A DNA stretch of 64,000 nt from UBA5239 sp031548025 (lineage in GTDB: Bacteria > Verrucomicrobiota > Lentisphaeria > Victivallales > Victivallaceae). The DNA is taken from contig JAVBRM010000104.1 of NCBI GenBank assembly GCA_031548025.1, positions 1 to 64,000 on the forward strand, written 5' to 3'. The notes below the pieces were generated by a model, which did not search any database, was not told the origin of the DNA, and was given only the letters and a program-made list of their open reading frames with translations. This document shows positions 17,020 to 26,528 of the stretch, in pieces; position 1 is the stretch's first letter, and every line of letters begins with the position of its first letter. A program made the translations under genes and the position numbers.

Positions 17020-18236
17020 CTCCAGGATTGAAGCCGGGCGGATTTGCAAATATTGGCAGCGGTGAAGCCGTCGGGATAAATCGACCGGGTCCAGCTTTTT
17101 TCAAGGAACGACCCACATCCGGCGATGACCGGAAATTCGCCGCAGAATAACTCAAGCGGCCATTTGACCGGCAAACGATCGGTATAATCCATCTCCAGAT
17201 TCATCGAGTGAACAGTCGTGGCCGGGTCACGAACCGGTACGGATTCCGGTCCCAACAGATTACGCACCATGATTTTATCGCTATGCGGTTCTGCCAGGGA
17301 AAATGCCCGCATTCCAACGATCTCCGCGGGCGAATACGAATCTACATGGCTACGGCTCCGCGTGAAGCTCCGCCACAGTTCATCGGCTTGCTTGCGGGAT
17401 ACCCATAAGGGGTTGGGACGGTAATATTCATAGGCCAGTTTTTCGGTATGACAATACCGGGTATCCTGTTCGAGGGTAAAGTCGATAAAATCCTCAAACT
17501 GCCGGATCAGTTCATTGAAAGTGGACTGGTCGTAAAGAGATTTTTGCGGTGAAACCCATGGGCGCTGAATATCATAGGAACGGTAAAAATTATTGATATC
17601 GTGCCATGCCTCGATCGTATTATTATAGATCAGTTTATAGGGATGGAGAAAAATTTTGATCACCGGCTCACCGGCTTCCTGTAGGTTTTTGAATGCATTT
17701 TTATATTTCTCCAGCCTTCCCGGATGCGGGGCCGATTCCACCCCCAGCAGTGGCCCCCGATAGCAAACCGTTCCGGCATAGGAGACGAATGGCGTGTCGC
17801 CCGGCAGGCTCGTAAGCCCCATCACCTTGATCCCCAGGCGATTGTAGGCGTCGATCAATTGCGGGATTTTCAGGAATTCAGTGACAATATAAGCCGGAGA
17901 ACGCCGAAATAGCCGGTAAATATCATTGATTCCCTGCGATTCGGTGTACATATAACGGGCTACGGCTTCGTCCCATCCGTAATTTTCCGCGATTTCTCCG
18001 AGAAAGGGAAAACAGCCATGGGTATTGGAGTGATATCCGATTTCATGCCGTTCGAGGGCCTTGATCACCCGGGTTTTGTTCTGCCGCCATAAATACCGGG
18101 CGTAGTCGCCGGTCAGGTGAAAACTCCCGGTAATTCCGCGCGAATGGAGAAAATCGGCAAGCCGGACAATCACCTGATCATGTTCAGGTGTCGCCAGGTC
18201 TTCCGTTGCAAATGAAACCATCAAATCAGTAGCCAT
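16935..18236 (-). CDS. Polysaccharide deacetylase-like protein
   Basis: A 433-residue protein without a signal peptide. The first ~200 residues resemble a NodB/polysaccharide-deacetylase fold: VSFATEDL, FLHSRGITGSFHLTGDYARYL, RHEIGYHSNTHG (conserved H-x-x-x-H), then SPAYIVTEFLKIPQLIDAYNRLGIKVMG. A later KIFLHPYKLIYNN region provides a further histidine. The remaining half is unassigned. The last ~28 residues are Arg/Ser-rich and lie antisense to the end of the regulator gene, suggesting the original stop was lost and the frame extended. The start ATG 18236 lies inside the end of the GH20 gene (11-base overlap). As the final gene of the operon it probably deacetylates or processes an amino sugar released by GH20. 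Confidence 0.68.
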   Translation of the reverse strand: MATDLMVSFATEDLATPEHDQVIVRLADFLHSRGITGSFHLTGDYARYLWRQNKTRVIKALERHEIGYHSNTHGCFPFLGEIAENYGWDEAVARYMYTESQGINDIYRLFRRSPAYIVTEFLKIPQLIDAYNRLGIKVMGLTSLPGDTPFVSYAGTVCYRGPLLGVESAPHPGRLEKYKNAFKNLQEAGEPVIKIFLHPYKLIYNNTIEAWHDINNFYRSYDIQRPWVSPQKSLYDQSTFNELIRQFEDFIDFTLEQDTRYCHTEKLAYEYYRPNPLWVSRKQADELWRSFTRSRSHVDSYSPAEIVGMRAFSLAEPHSDKIMVRNLLGPESVPVRDPATTVHSMNLEMDYTDRLPVKWPLELFCGEFPVIAGCGSFLEKSWTRSIYPDGFTAANICKSARLQSWSYRPAAANESRSTRRGTNNLLVELSAGS

Positions 18237-20322
18237 GATATGCACTCATTGTAATCTGTGAAATTTTTTCCAGCTTACGCCGGTATGAATCAAAAGAAAG
18301 ATGCTCGATTTCGGTGACGCTTTTCAAGGAAACATAACGCCGCAGCGTTTGCCGGAATTTCCGGGCGGTTTCTTCCAGCTCGATCTCCGGGGCTTCCGTG
18401 AGTCTGCGGTCAACCAGCGTGGCGGCGCAGAGCATCAATAACGAGTGCTGATACGCTTCCAGTTTTATGCCGCACAACTCTCTCCGGGGAAACGGATTGA
18501 CCAGATCCCATTTAAAGAAACCACGTGGATTGGCGAATACCGTTTCCGCATCATTCCCCGGAACCGGACGCCACCATGAACCGATGTTTTCGAAGCGCTT
18601 CAAGGGATACTCATGCCGGTATCCATCGCGATAGAGCAGAGTCAGGGTGCCAAATTGCCCTTCGGAATCAGCGCGCCCGCCGACCGAGGCGAAGATCAAT
18701 GAAATCATCTGAGGAAATCCGGAAGCGGGCAGGGACAGTGAATAGGGAGCCGCATTTTCAGGAAGTTCTCCGAAAATCGCTGTTTTTTCTGCAAAGTTGT
18801 AACGGATTCCACCAACAATCTTTTCGCCGAGCGGCAAATGCCGGAAATTGCCGTTGGTAAATCCATATTGTTTACCGTTGACCGCGAAATCCCGGTCTGT
18901 GTTGGCAAATTCGCCCAACGGCAACGGACGGCAGTCAAAATGAAGCTCGTCGTTCCACAGGCGGTTCATGGCCCGGTCCAACTGGAATTTCTGCATCATG
19001 GTATCGAAATGCGGCTTATTTTTCAGCTCCGGCAGGCCATCGGGGACAACCGCCGGCGCAAAATGGTGGTCCATGGCGTCGAGCACCTGGCAATGCGGGG
19101 CGGCTTCGCCACAGGCGCGCTCGTAAAAAGTGTCGCGATTTTGCGCTTCATATTCGGGATTCCAGGCGGCTGCCGCCAGCATTTTCAATCCAGCCTCGCG
19201 AAACGGATAAACCGTATACGGCGGCATCAACGAGTTGGTTGCTCCCCAATAGGTTCCGATTACGCCTTCGGGCGAGGTCCGGGCATGAGCCAGGATATTG
19301 TCCGGCGAATTGATGCGCCCGCCGCCGAGACAGCGGAATCCGGCCTCTTTGATCACCCGTTGATGGGGAAAACTGAAAAATGTTCGGGTTTTCGGGTCTG
19401 GATCAAGCCAGGAGGTGTAACGGCCATCATAGTCATCGAAATCGATGATGGTTTTGATTCGGGGAAACAGTACCTTTTCGGACCGGACATCGGTTTCCGC
19501 ATACGACCAGTCTACAGCGATGGCGTCCAATCCAACCAACTGCGGTAAAGTATCATGCGAACGGAAGAAATCACCCCAGAACAGGGCGGTTCGGCCATGG
19601 CTGTTGATAAATTCCACCACCTGACGGAGATAGTTGCCGTACAATTCCTCTGGAGCATGGTGGCGGCACTTGTCACAATGGCCGAGAAAACGGGCTTCGT
19701 CGGCGCCGACATGAAAATATTTACTGTCCGGATGTGCCGCCATCACTTCTTCCGCCATCGCCTTGAAAAGCTCGAAAACCTCGGGATTGAGCGGGCAGGC
19801 TTGTTCCAGGACGTCCGGTACTTCCCGCAATTCCGGGCGATAGCGCAAAATATATTCCCAATGGCTGAAACATTGCACCAACGGAATGATTTCGACATGG
19901 TTTTTCCGGGCTCCCAATTCGATTCTTTCCGGATCAAGTACGGCTTTAGTGGCAACACTGTTCACTGTGCGGTAAGGAAATTTGTCTTCATATTCCAATA
20001 GACAATAGTTGATTTTCAGCTCACCAAGCTGTTTCAACAGCCCCAGCAGATAAATCTCCTGCCACTCTACACGTTTCAGGTCGACCATGGCGACCCGCAT
20101 CGGAATGGCGGCATAGTCGTGAATCAAACCGACATCTGTAGTTTGGGCAAGGGTTTTCCGGGCATAAAAGAATCCACGTTCAGTGGCGCTTTCGATAATC
20201 GTAGCCTCTTGAGAGGCGCGGATGATATACTCATCCGGCTTCACCAACGAAGGGGTGTAATTCTGAATGACCGGGCCGCGCCGGCCGGGCTTCAGTTCCA
20301 TGAATTGAGGTTGTGGTATCAT
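18226..20322 (-). CDS. Glycoside hydrolase family 20-like beta-hexosaminidase
   Basis: A 698-residue enzyme. Residues ~10-65 look like the GH20b domain, ending ATERGFFYARKTLAQ. The catalytic barrel follows: IPMRVAMVDLKRVEW, then KYFHVGADEARFLGHC with the catalytic Asp208-Glu209 pair that defines GH20 (substrate-assisted cleavage of terminal GlcNAc/GalNAc). DFDDYDGRYTSW and GVIGTYWGATNSLMPPY follow later in the barrel. The last ~250 residues form an additional beta-rich domain. No signal peptide is seen, so it may act on imported oligosaccharides. It lies 16 bases after the pseudopilin gene and overlaps the deacetylase gene. Confidence 0.82.
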   Translation of the reverse strand: MIPQPQFMELKPGRRGPVIQNYTPSLVKPDEYIIRASQEATIIESATERGFFYARKTLAQTTDVGLIHDYAAIPMRVAMVDLKRVEWQEIYLLGLLKQLGELKINYCLLEYEDKFPYRTVNSVATKAVLDPERIELGARKNHVEIIPLVQCFSHWEYILRYRPELREVPDVLEQACPLNPEVFELFKAMAEEVMAAHPDSKYFHVGADEARFLGHCDKCRHHAPEELYGNYLRQVVEFINSHGRTALFWGDFFRSHDTLPQLVGLDAIAVDWSYAETDVRSEKVLFPRIKTIIDFDDYDGRYTSWLDPDPKTRTFFSFPHQRVIKEAGFRCLGGGRINSPDNILAHARTSPEGVIGTYWGATNSLMPPYTVYPFREAGLKMLAAAAWNPEYEAQNRDTFYERACGEAAPHCQVLDAMDHHFAPAVVPDGLPELKNKPHFDTMMQKFQLDRAMNRLWNDELHFDCRPLPLGEFANTDRDFAVNGKQYGFTNGNFRHLPLGEKIVGGIRYNFAEKTAIFGELPENAAPYSLSLPASGFPQMISLIFASVGGRADSEGQFGTLTLLYRDGYRHEYPLKRFENIGSWWRPVPGNDAETVFANPRGFFKWDLVNPFPRRELCGIKLEAYQHSLLMLCAATLVDRRLTEAPEIELEETARKFRQTLRRYVSLKSVTEIEHLSFDSYRRKLEKISQITMSAYHGY

Positions 20323-20338
20323 TATGTTGATCTTTATT

Positions 20339-21010
20339 TCAATAGTTATGGGTCCAGAAAATATTTTTTTTGTCGATTTGACGCAATGTCACGTCGCTTT
20401 CGAGCGCTTTGGCGCTGGTGTCGCCCATTAAGCCATTGTGTCCATTGCCATGCCGCGGGGGTTCCAGGCTGGTCAGGGAGAACTTGCCATAGGTCAACTC
20501 GTCATCCCAGTAATCCATAATCAGTATGCTCAGACTGGGTTTGGTCATTCGCGCTAACGGGATCGGCTGGGTGTATGTGTTGCTGTAGTCGACGATGCCG
20601 CGATTATATCCGTATGAGTAATATCTTCCGGAATCCGAGGCTATTGGCTTACGGGCCGGGCAGATAACTATAGCAAGTTTTTTGTTCATCAGCATAGATA
20701 ATTTATTAAAGGCCGTATCGGTAATTCCTGTGTCCGAAAGGGAGTCTCCAGCCCCTGCATAAGTGAGAATCTGTCCCATCCAGCGGTTCTTGTCCGTCAC
20801 CGGAAGATAGTAAAACGAAGGGAAATAGCCGGTAAAATCCGCAGCGTAGAGCGAAAGCGCCTGGCCGTGGGTTTTCAGGTTGCCGGTACACTTGATCCGG
20901 TGTGCTTTGTCGCGGGCTTTACCCAGGGCCGGCAGCAGCATGGCGGCCAGGATGGCGATGATCGCGATCACCACCAGGAGTTCAATGAGTGTGAATTTCA
21001 TGAATTTCAT
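20339..21010 (-). CDS. Type II secretion pseudopilin-like protein (locus 1)
   Basis: A 223-residue prepilin-like protein. The start is placed at ATG 21010 (GAGG six bases upstream), giving MKFMKFTLIELL; the ATG at 21001 is also possible. The N-terminus has FTLIELLVVIAIIAILAA, the class III signal and hydrophobic helix, then a KARDKAHRIKCTGNLKTHGQALSLY helix typical of PVC pseudopilins. Near the C-terminus, PRHGNGHNGLMGDTSA is a degenerate form of the H-X9-DG motif of these proteins. The residue before the expected cleavage site is lysine, not glycine. It lies between the sugar dehydrogenase and GH20 genes of the operon, suggesting a role in display or secretion for carbohydrate use. Confidence 0.88.
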   Translation of the reverse strand: MKFMKFTLIELLVVIAIIAILAAMLLPALGKARDKAHRIKCTGNLKTHGQALSLYAADFTGYFPSFYYLPVTDKNRWMGQILTYAGAGDSLSDTGITDTAFNKLSMLMNKKLAIVICPARKPIASDSGRYYSYGYNRGIVDYSNTYTQPIPLARMTKPSLSILIMDYWDDELTYGKFSLTSLEPPRHGNGHNGLMGDTSAKALESDVTLRQIDKKNIFWTHNY

Positions 21011-21034
21011 TTGACGCCTCATAGTTAGATATTT

Positions 21035-22234
21035 CTATAACATTGTCTGAACATTGATTTTGCCTCCGGTCCGCAGGGCTTCGTTGACCGCGGCCCCGGT
21101 CAGAACGGCCTGAATGCCGTCGCTGAGGGTAGCTAACCGCCCGGAATTGGCGTTGCCGAACAAATCCTCATAAATTCTGGCATCGGCGCCGCCATGACCG
21201 CCCGTCTCCGTTTGAAGCTCGACATTCTCCGGCTCAAAAGACCCGAAACGGAATATCTGGAGCGAAGTATCGGATTTCTTGCCCGGTCCCTTGCGGCTCC
21301 GCATTTCCAACCGTCCCGTTTCGCCTTCGATAAAGATATCTTCGCCCTCGTAATTACTATGTGCCGCCAGGGTGTAATTGGCATAGACGCCGTTGGCAAA
21401 TTTGATGCCGACCGAGAGAAAATCCTCAATATCGATTTCCGGCGAAAATACACATAAATCCGGGGTATAGGAGCCGGCGGCGGGGTATTGAAATGCGATA
21501 TCAAAACTCCGGTAATGTTGCTGCGGCGCAACAAAGCGGCACTCGGCGGTATGCGGACAGGTCCGGCAGTTTTCGCCATGAAACGGCGAGGCGTCCGGGC
21601 CGAAATTACGCAAACCGCCAGTGGCGGTAACTTCCACGGCTTTGCTGTTCAGCCACCAGTTGAGCTTGTCGAAATGATGGCTGGCCTTGTGAATCTGCAA
21701 GCCGCCGGAGAAAGCGCGCCGCCGGTTCCATCGCCGGAAATAACTGGTGCCGTGATCCAGATCGAGCATTTCCGCATAGTGTACGCTCTTGACCGGGCCG
21801 ATGGCTTCATCTTCCAACAAGCGCTTGATCGTACGTGCCGCGATATGATAGCGGGCATTGTGCGAAGTAACGGCATATACCTGTGGATTGCGCATTTGCG
21901 CTCGCAGGATATCCCGACATTGGTCCGCGCTCACGCACAGCGGTTTTTCACTGATGCAGGAAATTTGCCGGTTCAATGCCTTGACGATGTATTCGCTGTG
22001 ATAACAGTCCACCGTGGTCACCAACAACAAATCGGGGGACGTTTCGGCACACAGTTGATCGAAGTCGCTGAAACAGGGGACGTCGAGTTCCAGATTTTCC
22101 TTGAAAGCGCGCATTTTGCCGGCGTCGGTATCCAGCAGAGCGCAAATCCGGTGAGTGTCCGCATAGTCCTGCTTAAGGGTATACACATAGGGACGTACTC
22201 GAATGCTGGTTCCGATTAAAGCGACATTGATCAT
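21035..22234 (-). CDS. Gfo/Idh/MocA family oxidoreductase
   Basis: A 399-residue NAD(P)-dependent sugar dehydrogenase-like protein. The Rossmann domain (residues 1-125) starts INVALIGTSIRVRPYVYTL and contains the EKPLC motif (EKP, near 95). The C-terminal alpha/beta domain has HNARYHIAARTIKRLLED, GGLQIHKASHHFDKLNWWL (the HxxxD-like catalytic region) and CRTCPHTAECRF with cysteines of unknown role. Members of this family oxidise or rearrange sugars and often sit in glycan-utilisation operons. It begins three bases after the GH2 stop. Substrate unknown. Confidence 0.88.
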   Translation of the reverse strand: MINVALIGTSIRVRPYVYTLKQDYADTHRICALLDTDAGKMRAFKENLELDVPCFSDFDQLCAETSPDLLLVTTVDCYHSEYIVKALNRQISCISEKPLCVSADQCRDILRAQMRNPQVYAVTSHNARYHIAARTIKRLLEDEAIGPVKSVHYAEMLDLDHGTSYFRRWNRRRAFSGGLQIHKASHHFDKLNWWLNSKAVEVTATGGLRNFGPDASPFHGENCRTCPHTAECRFVAPQQHYRSFDIAFQYPAAGSYTPDLCVFSPEIDIEDFLSVGIKFANGVYANYTLAAHSNYEGEDIFIEGETGRLEMRSRKGPGKKSDTSLQIFRFGSFEPENVELQTETGGHGGADARIYEDLFGNANSGRLATLSDGIQAVLTGAAVNEALRTGGKINVQTML

Positions 22235-22237
22235 AGC

Positions 22238-25200
22238 TTATTTCCCTTGCAATTGCTTGATGAGATTGATCAGATAGAGAGTGGCGACGCCGTCATTGAG
22301 TTCGGCCGCTTTGCCCGCTTCCACCTGGGACCAGGTCAGGTTGCCTTTGTTGATCAGCAACGAACCGAAAGCCCGGGCGGACTCGCCGCGACCGACGTCG
22401 GCCCCGATAGCTGCCGCATTGGTATCCAGCGGTCCGATCAAAGTGTTGAAGACTTCACCATATTGAGAATTGAAGGTAAACCAGTGGGCACGCCGGTTGA
22501 TCTGATTGAATGCCGGGTTGGCCGGATCGACAATCAACAGGTCAATCCCGACCGCGGGCATGATTTTACCGGCGCTGCGATGGTCAAGCTTGATGACCGA
22601 ATATTCCGGAATCAACGGATTAGGACCGGTCAGGGACTGTTCCAGCAACAGGATTTTACCGCCGCTGGTCATGAATTCACGCAAAGCATCGCAATTCGAG
22701 GGCAGGGCGCCGGGGCCGATAATCAACCGTCCGCCAGTCGTCAGTTTGCTCACATCGGATACCGTCTCAGCTTCCACGCCAAGTTTCGCCAACAGCTTGA
22801 GCAGAGAGGAATCCGGGGAAGCCATGACTTGAACTCGTCCGCCCACCGTCATATCCTTGCGGCCCAGGATGAACAGCTCATAAGAGTTGACCGCAAGTTC
22901 ACGTCCAGCTCCCTTCAAGGTCATTTCCAACTTGTAATCGCCGGTGGCAAGAGTCGCCGGAACCGTAATCTCCACCGGACAACTGACTTTGCGCCGGCCG
23001 GTCATGTCGACAGGAACCTTGATGGTTTGCCCGGCTAAGCGGATTTCCGTCTCAGTTTTTCCGATTGGTTCGGCGGTATTGTTAAAGACATAAAGATTGA
23101 GTTTGATTTTTTCTCCGGCGATACTGCTGCTGCATTTTTCATAAATATCCAGACAGACCATAACCGGAGCATAACCGTGTTTGAATGCTTCACCGATTGC
23201 GCTCAGGCTGCCAACCGCGCCGGGAGCGAGCTTCATCAGGCCATCAGCATCGTAACGGAGAACCGGTCCGGTAACCGCGCCGACACCTTGCATGTAATGG
23301 TCGTAAATCCGGACCATCTCGGTCATCCGCCGGATTCTGCCGCCGATTGCGTTGATGACGACGTCTTTGTCAAGGAAATTATCCTGCAAGCCGATCAGCT
23401 TGATCGCCCGGCGGAAGGGCCACCAGGTATTCTTGACCGGAGCCAGGCGTTGATTATCTCGCTTGTTGACATTCGGCTCCTGATAAAGTCCGACGATTTC
23501 GGGTTTTCCAAGAATTTTGACCATCTCTTCACGATTCAGTTTGGTGCCGGGTTGTATCGGCGAATATGATTTTAAGGTCATATTCCAAAGCTCCCTTCTG
23601 AGTAAGGTACGCGTGTCACCGTAAAACAGAGATTCGTCAGCGAAAATCGGCAGCTTTTTACCATACGGATTATAGACCCAATTCTCCGCGCACCATTTCA
23701 AGGTTTGCGGCCAAACAGTATAATGACTGTAGCCTTCCGCCGCGCCGCCGCAAGCCAAACCGGCGAAATTAACGAAATCCTGTTGCGGAACCAAGGCCTT
23801 GCGTTGGCCGGTCAGGTCCATGGAGTCGGATTGAATACCGTGCATTCCGGCGAAAAGGAGTCCCGGAGCGGTCCGGTAAAGTCCAGCTCGCTGAGTCGGC
23901 AGGTCGAACGCCTGGTTGCATTCGCGGAAATTTTCGTCGCCACTCAGGATCGCCACCACCGAAGGATTGTTGCGGACCGCGCTGCCGATTCGGGCAAAAA
24001 TATCGCTCATATACTGATCGCGTCCCTGCAGGTTAAAGGCTTCCGCCGGCAATAATTTACCGCCTTGGGAGAAATATCCCTTGTCCAATTTATCATACTC
24101 GAATCCGGGCTTGAGAATACGCTCCGGTATCCCGACCGGAAGCTGGGTGTACATCTTCCAGATGAATACGCCATGGAAATTGACGATCCCGATTTCGTCG
24201 GACAGATTATTCATGGTCCGGCTGAGCTGGGGATGGCGGATCAAGGTGTTGATATTCGCTTTCTTGATATTTTCCAGATAAGTCCGGTAAAGATCGCCGC
24301 CATTGTTTATGAACTGCGGATTGAAACACTCCGTAACCATCAGCCGCTCGAGATTGCCTTCTTCGGCCGCGAGGCCGTAACAATAGAACGGCTTGCCATT
24401 AAGCATGAATTCATTGTCCTTGATGGTGAATTCACGCAGGCCGAAACGCTCCATGCCGAGCATATTTTGCGCCGACTTCAGAGTCAGGAGGTAAAGGTGC
24501 GGATTTTCGAGATCCCAAAGCACCGGATCATTGATTTTGGCCTCAAAGCTCAGTTCATTCGAACCGGGTTTCAAGGCTTGTCCGCCGAGCTTGATCGTAG
24601 TCGCCTTGGCGTTGCCCTTCCACGGCTTGACTTCTGCCGTCAATTGAGCGTTGACCGCCGCCCCGGTGGTATTTTCGACCGTACACTTGACCGTTATTTT
24701 GTCCGGCAAATGCGGAGTAATCAGGATTTCGGAAGCATAAACCGGATCGACCACCTCGATAAATACCGGGGCGTAAATCCCACCGGTCAACAGCCGTCCC
24801 TGGCGATTCGGAAATTCATAGCGGACTTTGATCTCATTTTTGCCCGGCTTGACCAGCTTGCTGATGTCGGTGGTGAAAAATTCACTGATCCACCCCGGCG
24901 ACAGGTTTTGGTATTCCGCAGCCTTCTCGCCGTTGATCCAAACTGTTGGATTCCAGGAAATCCCCCAGAAAGTCAGAATCAAGCGTTTATTGCTGTTCCC
25001 ACTCCATTCGAATTCGCGTTTCACGGTATGAGCGCCGCCGAGCTTGACGTCGACGAAATTCGGGATCAGCATTTTTTTCAACGGTCCTTCGGTCATTTCC
25101 CATTCGCCGTCCAGGTAAATACGTTCTTTGATCCCGTGGAAAATGTCGTAGAATTGAGGTTTGACCACATCCGATTCATTGACCACGGCCCCGAAAGTGC

Positions 25201-25246
25201 CGAGCATGATCAGTAGGGAGAAAAAAGCAGTCAGGCATGATTTCAT
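22238..25246 (-). CDS. Secreted glycoside hydrolase family 2-like protein
   Basis: A 1002-residue exported protein with a signal peptide (first ~20 residues, cleavage after LGTFGA). ATG 25246 has AAGGA upstream; a TTG lies one codon earlier. Residues ~45-170 form the GH2 sugar-binding jelly roll (YLDGEWEMTEGPL, LTFWGISWNPTVWINGEKAAEY, GKNEIKVRYEF). An Ig-like domain ends FGLREFTIKDNEFMLNGKPF, the usual entry to the GH2 barrel. The expected acid/base site reads AILSGDENFRE (near 437), with Asp where GH2 enzymes usually have Asn, and the nucleophile position reads PIFADESLF (near 537). About 350 further residues form C-terminal beta domains and a Rossmann-like region. Activity is plausible but the altered motif makes the substrate uncertain. 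Confidence 0.75.
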   Translation of the reverse strand: MKSCLTAFFSLLIMLGTFGAVVNESDVVKPQFYDIFHGIKERIYLDGEWEMTEGPLKKMLIPNFVDVKLGGAHTVKREFEWSGNSNKRLILTFWGISWNPTVWINGEKAAEYQNLSPGWISEFFTTDISKLVKPGKNEIKVRYEFPNRQGRLLTGGIYAPVFIEVVDPVYASEILITPHLPDKITVKCTVENTTGAAVNAQLTAEVKPWKGNAKATTIKLGGQALKPGSNELSFEAKINDPVLWDLENPHLYLLTLKSAQNMLGMERFGLREFTIKDNEFMLNGKPFYCYGLAAEEGNLERLMVTECFNPQFINNGGDLYRTYLENIKKANINTLIRHPQLSRTMNNLSDEIGIVNFHGVFIWKMYTQLPVGIPERILKPGFEYDKLDKGYFSQGGKLLPAEAFNLQGRDQYMSDIFARIGSAVRNNPSVVAILSGDENFRECNQAFDLPTQRAGLYRTAPGLLFAGMHGIQSDSMDLTGQRKALVPQQDFVNFAGLACGGAAEGYSHYTVWPQTLKWCAENWVYNPYGKKLPIFADESLFYGDTRTLLRRELWNMTLKSYSPIQPGTKLNREEMVKILGKPEIVGLYQEPNVNKRDNQRLAPVKNTWWPFRRAIKLIGLQDNFLDKDVVINAIGGRIRRMTEMVRIYDHYMQGVGAVTGPVLRYDADGLMKLAPGAVGSLSAIGEAFKHGYAPVMVCLDIYEKCSSSIAGEKIKLNLYVFNNTAEPIGKTETEIRLAGQTIKVPVDMTGRRKVSCPVEITVPATLATGDYKLEMTLKGAGRELAVNSYELFILGRKDMTVGGRVQVMASPDSSLLKLLAKLGVEAETVSDVSKLTTGGRLIIGPGALPSNCDALREFMTSGGKILLLEQSLTGPNPLIPEYSVIKLDHRSAGKIMPAVGIDLLIVDPANPAFNQINRRAHWFTFNSQYGEVFNTLIGPLDTNAAAIGADVGRGESARAFGSLLINKGNLTWSQVEAGKAAELNDGVATLYLINLIKQLQGK

Positions 25247-25258
25247 CAATTGATTCCT

Positions 25259-26419
25259 TTATTTAAGATTAAGTATTTTGCTGATAACCGGTTCCACTTT
25301 CTGGGCGGTTCGGTAAAATCCGAGATCGTTCATATGGCTGCCGTCCACCGAAGTGACGTCGAAATCGTCCTCGGTATTGATGGAGCCGTCCATAAAATAG
25401 ATGTTACGGTCGCCGTTGTTGCGGAATTCCGCGACGGCTTGTTCCAGAAACGCGGCCTTGTCGCGGCGTTCGGCGTCGCGGTCGACCGCCGCGCGGTTCA
25501 GGTTTCCCCGCAAGTCAAGGCCCCAGCGGCCGCGAGTCAGCACCAGAATCGGAGTCTCTGGATACGAAGCCCGCAGAATCCGAATGAACTCATGAAACCG
25601 CTCATGAAGCATTTCCGGAGTGCTGTTCGAGTCCGAACACATGACAAACATCGCCGGATTTTTGATCATCGCCAAGGCGCGGGCCACCGAACTTTCCGTC
25701 TTACCGCTGCCGGAAAAACCCATGTTGGCAAATTCAACGTTCAGCTTGCGGCTGACCATCATCGTCCAGGTATTGCCGGGGCGTGAAGCCTGTGCCCCCT
25801 GCAAAGTGGACCCGCCGTACACAATCACCGCTCCATTGACCCGCCACTGCGTAGGAGGTGCAAATATCGCTTGGGGATCGAGCCCGATTTCGAGCTTTTC
25901 TACCCCTTGGTACAATGGAAAATTAAGCGCATATTCTTCCATGCGGCGGTCCGAAACCCGCCATAATTCCCGCTCATACTCATCCTCTCCATATTGAGGA
26001 ATAGCGATCCCGCAGAAACGCTCACCGCCGGGAATTCCACGGAACAGGTCAAACGATGATTGCGAAGAACGCCCCATCAACATCGGCTTGAACGGACGCA
26101 ACTTAACCCGGATCTTAATAAAAGTACTGTCGGTCCGGAAACGAAACTGCCCACCGGAAGTATGCCAGGATAAATTCTCCACCCCCGGCGGCAAGGCTTC
26201 CGGAGGATTCAACGGCATCCGGCGATATACTTTATCTTGTTCAACAAAGCAGAATCCGCTCAAACGGCCAGGCGCGGTCATCGCGTCATACCAGATAATC
26301 TCTTGTTTGTTGCCGGTCTCCTGAACAAAGTTGACGTCAAATTTCTCAATCGATTGCTGAGCCGGCGAGTCCAAGCAGATAAGCAGCACAAGCACCCAAA
26401 AGAAATCAATACTTTTCAT
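25259..26419 (-). CDS. Secreted SGNH/GDSL-type esterase
   Basis: A 386-residue exported protein, first gene of the operon, with a signal peptide ending near DSPAQQ. Residues ~40-185 form an N-terminal beta-rich domain (SGNH_N-like). The SGNH hydrolase part begins VIVYGGSTLQGAQASRPGNTW, where block I has GGS in place of GDS (Ser near residue 204). Block II is FANMGFSGSGK, block III MCSDSNSTPEM, and block V DGSHMNDLGF with the catalytic Asp and His near 359-362. Such enzymes usually remove acetyl groups from polysaccharides. AAGG precedes the ATG. A consensus promoter lies 40 bases upstream. Confidence 0.82.
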   Translation of the reverse strand: MKSIDFFWVLVLLICLDSPAQQSIEKFDVNFVQETGNKQEIIWYDAMTAPGRLSGFCFVEQDKVYRRMPLNPPEALPPGVENLSWHTSGGQFRFRTDSTFIKIRVKLRPFKPMLMGRSSQSSFDLFRGIPGGERFCGIAIPQYGEDEYERELWRVSDRRMEEYALNFPLYQGVEKLEIGLDPQAIFAPPTQWRVNGAVIVYGGSTLQGAQASRPGNTWTMMVSRKLNVEFANMGFSGSGKTESSVARALAMIKNPAMFVMCSDSNSTPEMLHERFHEFIRILRASYPETPILVLTRGRWGLDLRGNLNRAAVDRDAERRDKAAFLEQAVAEFRNNGDRNIYFMDGSINTEDDFDVTSVDGSHMNDLGFYRTAQKVEPVISKILNLK

Positions 26420-26431
26420 CGTGTAATTGCC

Positions 26432-26459
26432 TTGTTATTGTGTTTTGTATTAATAACAA
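26432..26459. promoter_or_regulatory. Inverted repeat at the operon transcription start
   Basis: TTGTTATT (26432-26439) and AATAACAA (26452-26459) form a perfect 8-base inverted repeat with a 12-base spacer. It covers the predicted start of the minus-strand operon and touches the -10 box, a classic repressor position. Confidence 0.5.
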
Positions 26460-26487
26460 TTATAACACATGGTTGTCGTTTTGTCAA
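26450..26487 (-). promoter_or_regulatory. Consensus sigma70 promoter of the six-gene operon
   Basis: On the minus strand TTGACA (26482-26487) and TATAAT (26459-26464) are both perfect and separated by exactly 17 bases, the best promoter in the window. It drives the SGNH-GH2-dehydrogenase-pseudopilin-GH20-deacetylase operon. The 21-base element 26450-26470 around the -10 box matches the one at the regulator promoter (15896-15916). A promoter this strong implies tight repression when inducer is absent. Confidence 0.85.
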
Positions 26488-26528
26488 TATCTAAATCGGA
26501 CAATTTGAGATTATTTATTTCAGAAACA

